Shown here: positions 5,617 through 13,900 of the stretch, piece after piece | Position numbering within the stretch: the first letter of the stretch is position 1 | How the letters are laid out: each line of letters opens with the position of its first letter | DNA from: an uncultured Oribacterium sp. | Lineage (GTDB): Bacteria > Bacillota > Clostridia > Lachnospirales > Lachnospiraceae | NCBI GenBank assembly: GCA_934279105.1 | Contig: CAKQWR010000030.1 | Span: 1 to 14,896, forward strand | Direction: 5' to 3' | Length of the DNA: 14,896 bases | The notes under the pieces: generated by a model | Databases searched by the model: none | The model's input: only the letters and a program-made list of their open reading frames with translations | Told to the model about the DNA's origin: nothing | Position numbers and translations under genes: made by a program

Positions 5617-7158
5617 ATGGCAAAAGAACTCGTCGTCGTACTGGACTTCGGTGGACAGTACAACCAGCTAATCGCAAGACGAATTCGTGATCTCGGTGTA
5701 TATGCCGAGGTGTATCCGTCTTCCATGGGCCTCGATCAGTTGAAGGCTCTGAACCCAAAGGGAATCATCTTTACCGGCGGACCGCAGTCCGTGTATAAGA
5801 AAGAGTCCCAGCACATTGACCCGGCTATCTTCTCCATGGGCATTCCGATTCTCGGTATCTGCTATGGCGCACAGCTGATTGCGTATGAGCTCGGCGGCGT
5901 CGTTAAGACAGCGCCGGTTTCCGAGTATGGTCACACGAAGGTGCTGGTTGACCGCCAGGATTCCGTACTGCAGGGAATCTCTGACGAGACCACGATGTGG
6001 ATGTCCCACACCGATTACATCGCAGAGGTACCGGAAGGCTTCCATATTACGGCGCATACCGCAGACTGTCCGGTGGCCGGCATGGAAGATCCTGCACGTC
6101 AGATTTATGCCGTACAATTCCATCCGGAGGTACAGCACTCCGTCGAGGGACATAAGCTTTTCCATAACTTCCTTTACGATGTCTGCAAGTGTGCAGGTGA
6201 CTGGAAGATGGAGACCTTCGTACAGGATAAGATCAGAGAAATCCGTGAGACTGTAAAGGACGGTAAGGTCCTGCTTGCACTAAGTGGTGGTGTAGATTCT
6301 TCCGTAGCCGCAACCCTGATGGCAAAGGCCATCGGCAAGCAGCTGACCTGTGTATTTGTTGACCACGGCCTGCTTCGTAAGAACGAGGGAGACGAGGTCG
6401 AGTCCATCTTCGGACCGAACGGCCAGTATGACCTTAATTTTATCCGTGTGAATGCCGGACCGGAGTACTTCGAGAAGCTCGCAGGCGTTACAGAGCCGGA
6501 GCAGAAGCGTAAGATCATCGGCGAGCAGTTCATCCGCGTATTTGAGCGTGAGGCGAAGAAGATCGGCGCCGTCGATTTCCTCTGCCAGGGAACGATCTAT
6601 CCGGACGTCGTAGAGTCCGGCCTCGGTAAGGGTGCTGTCATCAAGTCACATCACAATGTCGGCGGCCTTCCAAAGGATGTCGAGTTCAAGGAGATCATCG
6701 AGCCGTTACGCCTCCTCTTCAAGGATGAGGTTCGTCGTGTTGGTCTCGAGCTCGGACTTCCGGAGTATCTCGTATATCGTCAGCCGTTCCCAGGCCCAGG
6801 TCTCGGCGTACGTATCATCGGTGAAGTAACCCCGGAGAAGGTACGCATCGTACAGGATGCCGATGCCATCTACCGCGAGGAGATTGCAAAGGCAGGACTC
6901 GATCGTCAGATCAACCAGTACTTCGCGGCCCTTACGAATGTCCGCTCCGTCGGCGTTATGGGCGACTTCCGTACCTACGACTACGCTGTCGTACTGCGTG
7001 CGGTAGAAACCGACGATTTCATGACCGCTGAAGTAACGAACATCCCGTTCGAAGTACTCCAGAAGTGCATGAACCGCATCATAAACGAAGTAAAAGGCGT
7101 AAACCGCGTATTCTATGATCTTACGAGCAAACCGCCTGGAACCATCGAACTCGAATAA
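5617..7158 (+). CDS. guaA: GMP synthase (glutamine-hydrolysing)
   Basis: A 513-residue cytosolic enzyme that makes GMP from XMP, ATP and glutamine, the last step of de novo guanine nucleotide synthesis. Residues 1-195 are the class I glutamine amidotransferase: [25 protein letters not shown], the nucleophile elbow GICYGAQ with Cys82, and FHPEV with His169 and Glu171 completing the triad. Residues about 200-395 are the ATP pyrophosphatase domain, with the PP-loop [13 protein letters not shown] (Ser223-Ser229). [10 protein letters not shown] and [12 protein letters not shown] follow. The C-terminal dimerisation domain ends in [14 protein letters not shown], close to the usual family ending. Length is normal and all key residues are present. 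The ATG at 5617 follows AAAGGAG (5605-5611) at 5-base spacing. It is monocistronic, with its own promoter and terminator. Confidence 0.98.
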   Translation: MAKELVVVLDFGGQYNQLIARRIRDLGVYAEVYPSSMGLDQLKALNPKGIIFTGGPQSVYKKESQHIDPAIFSMGIPILGICYGAQLIAYELGGVVKTAPVSEYGHTKVLVDRQDSVLQGISDETTMWMSHTDYIAEVPEGFHITAHTADCPVAGMEDPARQIYAVQFHPEVQHSVEGHKLFHNFLYDVCKCAGDWKMETFVQDKIREIRETVKDGKVLLALSGGVDSSVAATLMAKAIGKQLTCVFVDHGLLRKNEGDEVESIFGPNGQYDLNFIRVNAGPEYFEKLAGVTEPEQKRKIIGEQFIRVFEREAKKIGAVDFLCQGTIYPDVVESGLGKGAVIKSHHNVGGLPKDVEFKEIIEPLRLLFKDEVRRVGLELGLPEYLVYRQPFPGPGLGVRIIGEVTPEKVRIVQDADAIYREEIAKAGLDRQINQYFAALTNVRSVGVMGDFRTYDYAVVLRAVETDDFMTAEVTNIPFEVLQKCMNRIINEVKGVNRVFYDLTSKPPGTIELE

Positions 7159-7164
7159 TTTCTC

Positions 7165-7210
7165 AGAGGCTGAAACCCACGGATTTTCGCGGGTTTCAGC
7201 CTCTTTTTTT
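7165..7210 (+). terminator. Intrinsic terminator of guaA
   Basis: AGAGGCTGAAACCC (7165-7178) pairs perfectly with GGGTTTCAGCCTCT (7191-7204), with a T-run to 7210. The transposon-derived sequence begins a few bases later. Confidence 0.93.
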
Positions 7211-7216
7211 GTTCGG

Positions 7217-7315
7217 TGACAACCAAATGACAACCGGATGAAAAGGATACCATCCTTGACTTGGGGTATTGCGGATAAAATGACAATCGGTCAAGAATGA
7301 CAAACTTATGAAAAA
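7217..7315 (+). repeat. Repeated TGACAA motifs at the presumed IS21 left end
   Basis: TGACAA occurs at 7217, 7228, 7281 and 7298. The arrangement TGACAA.C-n-ATGACAA.C-n-ATGAAAA appears twice: 7217-7244 and 7281-7314. This resembles the multiple terminal repeats bound by the IS21 transposase. Confidence 0.5.
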
Positions 7316-7358
7316 TGTTATGCTGGTGGTGGGATGAAGTTTAATATCAGAACTGCCT

Positions 7359-7370
7359 CCACTTGAGTGA
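7359..7370 (+). repeat. 12-bp direct repeat, copy 1 (CCACTTGAGTGA)
   Basis: An identical CCACTTGAGTGA occurs at 7803-7814. The two copies bracket the hairpin and the istA fragment. In addition CCTCGACG (7375-7382) recurs inverted as CGTCGAGG (7828-7835). These may be internal element repeats or traces of a recombination. Confidence 0.5.
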
Positions 7371-7494
7371 GTAACCTCGACGTTATAGCTGTACCCTGGC
7401 TGATGAAAATCCTTATACTCGTACTGCATATAGGTAGTCCAACGGACGGTTTTGCGGAGCAAAACGCCCGACATTTCTTTACGTATGCAAACAA

Positions 7495-7553
7495 CTCCCT
7501 AGATAAAAAATGTATTCATCCGTAGGATGAAAATACATTTTTTATCTAGGGAG
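7495..7553 (+). repeat. Long near-perfect hairpin covering the istA ribosome-binding site
   Basis: The 27-base left arm (7495-7521, starting CTCCCTAGATAAAAAATG) pairs with the 29-base right arm (7525-7553, ending CATTTTTTATCTAGGGAG). The only irregularity is a 2-base bulge; the loop is GTA. The Shine-Dalgarno GGGAGG of the istA start at 7562 lies at the foot of the right arm, so folded RNA would hide it. This would limit transposase translation from read-through transcripts, a strategy known from IS10 and IS50. Confidence 0.75.
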
Positions 7554-7561
7554 GATAATGC

Positions 7562-7810
7562 ATGCTAGATTACAAAGACATCATTATCAGACATTGCGCG
7601 CTTTCTCTTTCGGGAAGCGAAATTGCCCGTCAACTGGGCGTGAGCAAATCAGGGGTGAATGACTTCTTAAGAGCATTCGATAAGCGCGAGTCGCTTTCAT
7701 ACCCCCTTCCACACGGCATCACGAATTATGGAATTGCTGAGCTTGTATACGGCTCAGTCCCTGGATCCGGTGGACGAAATAAAAACATAAAAGTGGCGCT
7801 GTCCACTTGA
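7562..7810 (+). pseudogene. istA: Truncated IS21-family transposase IstA (N-terminal fragment)
   Basis: An 82-codon frame starts at ATG 7562, with GGGAGG at 7549-7554. Residues 1-45 are the IstA N-terminal helix-turn-helix (YKDIIIRHCALSLSGSEIAR, then QLGVSKSGVNDFLRAF), which binds the element ends. Residues 46-75 (LSYPLPHGITNYGIAELVYG, then SVPGSGGR) continue as in intact IstA proteins of Clostridia. Intact IstA is around 400-500 residues with a DDE RNase-H-like catalytic domain; none of that is present. The last residues (about NIKVALST) come from sequence unlike IstA and end just before the repeat at 7803-7814, so an internal deletion is likely. It could at most be a DNA-binding fragment; there is no evidence that it is expressed. 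Confidence 0.8.
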
Positions 7811-7814
7811 GTGA
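7803..7814 (+). repeat. 12-bp direct repeat, copy 2 (CCACTTGAGTGA)
   Basis: Identical to 7359-7370. It overlaps the stop of the istA fragment (TGA at 7808-7810). AAGTGG just upstream and CCACTT within the repeat also form a small inverted repeat. Confidence 0.5.
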
Positions 7815-7857
7815 TTTTGACCATTTGCGTCGAGGTGGTTTTCAGAAAAACACGTAA

Positions 7858-7885
7858 TTGATATACTATTAATATAGAATATTAT
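7858..7885 (+). promoter_or_regulatory. Promoter of the large surface-protein gene
   Basis: TTGATA (7858-7863), 16 bases, then TATTAT (7880-7885): five of six matches to consensus in each box. Transcription would start near 7892 and give a leader of about 100 bases. Confidence 0.6.
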
Positions 7886-7932
7886 GCGGAAAATGGAAAT
7901 ATTGCGGGAGCTTGATGTTTATCTCAGTCGAG

Positions 7933-7978
7933 AAGACTTCCACCTCTTTCGGGTGGTGAGTAATAGCAAATTTGTCTT
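7933..7978 (+). promoter_or_regulatory. Hairpin in the surface-protein leader
   Basis: AAGAC (7933-7937) can pair with GTCTT (7974-7978). They enclose CCACC (7940-7944) paired with GGTGG (7952-7956). The outer stem ends 4 bases before the GGAGG Shine-Dalgarno (7983-7987). No known riboswitch core is seen. Confidence 0.3.
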
Positions 7979-7995
7979 AGTGGGAGGAAAATGGT

Positions 7996-10900
7996 ATGAG
8001 AAAAAAATCGAAACGAATTTTAGCAGCTGCATTGTCAGCTATATTAATATGGAACACATGTGACTGGCAGCCGCAGGCATTGGCAGCCGATTCGCTGCAG
8101 CGGATCGGGGCTGAAAAGGAGGCAGATGATACTGCGGAAACAGCAGAAAAAGAAGCTGCATTAAAAAAATCTGCATTAAAAGCCTCTCCGTCGAATGCGG
8201 AAGCAAAAGATAACCGCGGCGAGTCAGGTACAAACAAAGCAGAAGCAGAATCAGGGGCAGATGCAGGCAAAGCAGAAGTGGGAGCAGATGCAGATACAGG
8301 CAAAGCAGAAGCGGGAGCAGATGCAGATACAGATACAGGCAAAGCAGAAGCAGGAGCAGAAGCAGGTGCAGACAAAGCAGAGGCAGGTGCAAACGGAGCA
8401 CCAAACGGCACAGTAACAGGGGCAGAGATAAAAGCATTTCTGGAGCTGGATGAGGCCATTGCAGTGCAGAAGCTTTCTTTGGGTGCAAAAGAAAGCGATA
8501 TCATCCTTCCGGATACCCTGGATGTTGAGGTGGAAGGGGCGGATGAAATGCTGGCGGAAGACAGCCAGAATGTGCATCTGGTGGAAGCAGCGAATAAGGG
8601 CACAGAGAAAGATACAGAGGTGGAAACAGCAACCTGGCAGATTTCCGGCATAACATGGAAACTGAACGAAGAGCAGAGTGACCTCCCGGAGTTTCACGGC
8701 GGCATTTCCGAAAAAGACTATTTCGAAGAATTTGACGAAAACGGCGAGCCGGTCGAGACCTCGACGAAGACCTGGGCGGGCTATGCTGAGGCGAACCAGG
8801 AATATAATGGTCGTGTGTATGTGTATAGAGCGGTACTGCCGGAGGAGCTGGGCAAATTTGAAGTGGCGGATACGGCTGACCTGCCGGAGATTGATGTGAT
8901 GGTAGGGGACGCGGGCGTGGCACTGCTGGCGGATGGTGCACCGTATGATTTGAATGAAAATTATCTAGTAATTAATGAAGACAATGTGGATCAGTTTAAT
9001 GGAAAAACCATAACCGGCAGATATTGCCCTACCAATCGACCGGAGTTCACTTATACAGACATCATGGGCGGCATCATAATTGATAATGTTACGGTCGATC
9101 TGACGATTAAAAATGTAACGATCAAATCTGGTGGAGCCAGTGGATGGAATCTGGCCGGTATTTACTTGAAAGGCAATGCCCAGCTGAATTTGACCTTAGA
9201 AGGAACCAATACACTTGTGGGACTGGATGAAGGAGCCGGAATTGAGGTGGAAAAAGATGCAACACTGGTTATTACGGAGCAGAGTAAAGGAAGCCTGAGG
9301 GCAGTGGGAGGTGCCTATGGGGCCGCCGGTATCGGAGGAAAAGGAACAGCAAGTGACGAAGGTGCAGATAATAACTGTAGGACAGGAACGATTATAATCA
9401 AGGGCGGAAGCATTACAGCTGAAGGTGGAGCTTATCAGATTCCCCAAACGCAGGATTATTATGGAGGAGCCGGAATCGGAACCGGTCGCTATGGAATCGG
9501 CGGAACCATTGAAATACTGGGTGGAACGATAACCGCAGAAGGAGGAAAGCAGACAGGAGCCGGAATCGGAGGCGGAATGAGTGGAAGGGTAGACACGATC
9601 GTGATCGGCGGGACGATAGGCGAAGCTCCCGATATAACCGTATCTTCTTATAAGGATAGTACGAAGGGATACATGGGAGCTGCCATCGGCAGCGGATGGA
9701 ATGCAGTGAGTGGTTTAATATTATCCTGTGGCGATATCCGGATATTAAGTGGATCTGTGAAGGTAACGGGTGGAAATATTGGTTATGGAGTGTTAAGGCG
9801 TCTTAATGGAAATGGAATGGAAGGCGGCAGTATTACTATTTCCGAGGAGGTGCAGTTAGAGCTGCCGGTTGGAAGCTCCATTGATCCCAGGGGAGAATGT
9901 ATCTACGGGAAAAAAACATTCCAGATTACCGCGTATGATAACCAGCTAGCTAATGGAACCTATCCGGCTGACATATCCCTGTATCGGGAAAATGATACAG
10001 AAAAAGCAACTCCGGTTTATAAAACAAGCACTCAGATGACCGTCTCCGGATTCATGGGAACGATACCGGATATAACCCAGTGGATAGGCTATTCTGGAAA
10101 TATGCAGATGGTTGTAGCGCTGAAGTCTTCCGGTGGCGGGGAAGGTAAGACGATGGAGGGAAGGGTTGCTTTAAACAAAGGAACGGATGAAACCATCTCC
10201 GTCATGCTTGGACAAAACGCCTACCAGAAGACAATGGATCTGACCATCCATGATGGCCGTTTGAAGAATGATAAAAATTATACACTGACGGTTCAAATCG
10301 GGAAAGAAGCAAGCGAAGGCGGCACTGCACCGGATGTAGTAAGCTATTCATCTCAAAAAGCTTCCGATTATCAGCTAAAGACGGGTAAAGTCAGCTGGTA
10401 TACGCCTCTGTCCGGAGAGGTTCCGGTATCGGTTCTGATACAGGAAGAAGGAGGGGAAGGAGAAAATACGAATAGCTTTACAGTAACAGGAACCCTCACG
10501 ATGAATTCAGAGGAGGAAACGAAGCTTTCCCTCACCATCGGAGAACCCCTGTATCCTGTCCGGTTCCACTTCTATTCATCACAGGTGAAGGCGGCAGAGG
10601 AGGTATCCCTGACAGCCGGACGGCTGGCTGGAGCTGCCTCAGAAGATCCGGTGGAATTAAATCAGAACGAAGGCCAGTTTGCCTTTGACGGGAAGCTGAC
10701 AATCGATGCAGAAGCAGGCAATCATGCATATGCTCTGGCATATCTTCCGGCCGGAAATTACCGGTTTATGATAAATACAGGCATCACAGAATTAGGCAGC
10801 TCCGGCGGAAGCTTTACCCTGGACAGCGAAACGGTAAAGGCAGAGGATGCCGGAACGGATATCACCGTATTAAATGCGGCAGAGGCGCTGGCGGGAGAAC

Positions 10901-13900
10901 TGGATCTTTCCCTTGGAAATATATCTTTTTCCGAGGAAAATGGTCAGCTGACCATTTTATATTCTAAAACAGATGATTCCGGCCAGGTGGTTACAGCAAC
11001 GCTAATAGGCCAGTCCTACGAGAAATGCTATCGGATCACTTCATCTAAGCTGGTAGAGAATTATCATCTCTCTGTGGATACCCCAGCTTCCGAGGAATTA
11101 AAGCTCGTATTAAAGAACCTTACGATTACATCGGCAGAGGCTATCGCACCGATTCAGATAAACGGAGAATCCCAGGTGATCACCTATCTGGAAGGGGAAA
11201 ACAGGATTTCGATTAATAAATCAAAATCTTCATCAGGGTTAACTGTTTCCCCTGCCGGCATCAGTGTGGCGAAGGATGCAAAGCTTACGATTGACAGTGA
11301 GCCGGAACAGCCGGGCTCCATAGAGGTGCTCAATGAAACAACAGCAACCAGAAATGGTGCAGCAATTGGAGGAAATGGAGGAGAGGATGCAGGAACCATT
11401 CACATCAAGGGGGGAACTGTAATTGCAAAAATGACAAATTCCTCTTCTATGGGAGCTGCCATCGGTGCTTCGGTAGGAAAAAGTGTAGAAGAAATACGGA
11501 TCAGCGGAGGAGCAGTAACTGCAGAAACAACATCGAATGGTGCCGGAATCGGAACAGGAAGTGCTTCTGGCAAGAAAAGAACCGGTAAAATCGTGATAGA
11601 AGGCGGAACGGTGAATGCAAGCTCGGGGAGCGGTGCCGGAATTGGAAGCGGTCATGGATATGCTCCTGGAGACTCAGCGATAACTGCTGATATTGAGATT
11701 CATGGTGGAATGATTACAGCCTATTCTTTTTCGGGAGCCTGCATCGGAAGTGGTAAAGACAGTTCATCGAAGGTGCTGATTGACGGTGGCACTATATGCT
11801 TAAATAATAAAGAAGCACAGAGTAGGGACGCTGCCCATATTGGAAAGGGGGCTGCGAATTCTACATGGCCACAAACTGATGTGACGATTGCGGGCGGAAC
11901 GATCTGTTTGATAGGGGCGAATAGCTATATACGGCGACCGATCATTTATGGTTGGCAAATGGTAGATGGAAAGGGGCAACAGAATAAGCCCAAAGATGCG
12001 AATGGTAAGCCGGTTTATTTCACCACAGCGGATCTGACCGGTATCTATGAGAATAATACACTGGTTGAAAAAGCAGGTATTGAAGGAAGCTCCTACGGCT
12101 TTCAAGATGTCCGGACAGATTCCAACGGAAAGATCTATATGTATCTTCCGGCATCGGGGACAGTGAAAGCCTCCTTTGGCGGTGTGGAATTTACCGGAAA
12201 GGTTGAGGCAGGTAATGAGAATGTATTGGAGCGTGAACAGACCTCTATTGATTATCAAAGGGAAGTCCTGAAAAATACGGCTCTGTATGAGCTCGAATAT
12301 GCGGAATCTAAGAGTGCTGCATCTTGGGAAAAGATCCCGGCAGGCGGCGAGGTTTCTCTGACAGAAATTCTGGATAAACAGCCGGAGAGTGTGACCGAGA
12401 TTACTTTGTATGTGCGCAAGGCAGCCGAAGGTTCCGCAGCAGCAGGCGAAGCAGCCGAGATAAAGATTCCGGTAAGACCGGCAAAACCGGACCAGATACA
12501 GGGAACAGATGTAACGAAAGACAGCTACTCTATCATGGTAAAAAGACAGCCCGTTTCTGGTTATGAGTACGGAATTTCAGAATCTGCGGATGGTAAGCTT
12601 CAGTGGCAGACGGAGAAGACGTTTACGTCGCCGAAGCCGGCTAACACCTATTATATAACCCGTCGTGTGAAAGCAACAGACAGCAGTTTTGCATCGAAGC
12701 CGGCTGATCGTTTGGAGGTGACAACACCGGATGCATTACTGATCGACGGTCCCGCCGGCAAAGTATCTTTTGAAACGATAGGAACCTATGGACAGACACT
12801 TTCAGAGATTCTGGTACATCTGGCAGAGGGATTTCAGGTTGTTAATTATAGTAGATCACCGGTTTCAGGAACATGGAAGTTCAGTGCGAATCAGAGCGGA
12901 ACGTCCGCTTTCTTCATTTATCCGGAGGTAAAGGGAACCACTGCATATCAGGTAGAATTTATACCGACTGAAACATCAGAAGGGCAGTATGGAAAACCTT
13001 TGACCCAAAGTGTGATTCCGGAGGTATCACCGAAAGAGTTGCATGCAGTTCTTACGACACCTATTGAAAAAGACTATGACGGAAGTACCGATATCGCATT
13101 AAAGGCGAAGGTAGAGATAGGAGCTTCGGGTCAGAGCTACATGATCAGTGGCCTGAAGGGAAGCTTTGCAGATGCCAATGCCGGAACCGGTAAGGCGGTA
13201 ACCATTGATCCTTCAAAGGCAGTCATTGAGACCGAGGGCAGTGCAGTGAATCTGCAGAATTACCGTGTGGTATATCCGGCTCAGACGACCGGAACGATCC
13301 GTCCGATACAGGGGTCGGTTTCGATCGATCCGAAAGCATGGACTGGAGAAAAAACCTATGGAGATGCCAGCTTTTCCTTGACAGGTGTGAAGGTAGTGGG
13401 AGATGGAGCTCTGACCTATACAAGCTCTGATGAAAAGGTTCTCACCGTGGATGCACAGGGTCAGGTGACCATCAAAGGCACGGGTTCTGCAGAGGTAAGC
13501 ATCACCATGGAAAAGGGAACAAATTACTTTGGCACAAGCACACCGGCAAAGGAAAGGATCACCATTGAAAAAGGAACACTCACCCTTACCTTAACGGCTG
13601 TGAACCGGAGTACCGGAGTGCAGCAGCCGGAAGGGATTCTCGGAACCTACGAGGATGATTTTGATATCATTGCACGTATTCAGGGAGCGTATGGTGACAA
13701 GCTGCAGGGTATGATCCACTTCTATGATAATGGAAATCGGAATCCGGATACGATCCCTGTAGGAGAAGCTGGAACTGCGGTTCTCAAGCTGTCAAAGCCG
13801 GGAGTCGCATCCGTAGGAACGCACCGGATGACAGCCGAGTTTGATTTTGACACTCATCAGGAGTGGGCGACCAAATACAACACGCCTGCTCCGGCTGCAT

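Larger units (their letters stand above)
7217..7815 (+). mobile_element. Remnant of an IS21-family insertion sequence
   Basis: The block joins terminal-type repeats (7217-7315), a long hairpin (7495-7553) and the first ~75 codons of an istA transposase (7562 on). No istB and no remainder of istA are present. I find no inverted copy of the TGACAACC end (GGTTGTCA) before the surface-protein gene, so the right end appears lost. The left limit is set where TGACAACC follows the guaA terminator; the right limit is approximate. IS21 ends typically carry several copies of a transposase-binding repeat, which fits 7217-7315. The element cannot move by itself. Confidence 0.65.

Noticed and set aside
7196-7474. 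92-codon minus-strand ORF through the IS21 end
   Set aside because: It runs through terminal repeats and the guaA terminator, and its sequence is not that of IstB or another transposase part.
7977-8697. Long minus-strand ORFs opposite the start of the surface-protein gene
   Set aside because: They are produced by the Ala/Glu/Gly-rich codon pattern of the plus-strand repeat (Leu/Cys/Ser-rich on the other strand) and have no start signals.
9300-11800. CRISPR-like regular repetition in the surface-protein gene
   Set aside because: The repeats are degenerate at DNA level and in frame, encoding GAGIG/GG turns. There are no identical direct repeats with unique spacers.
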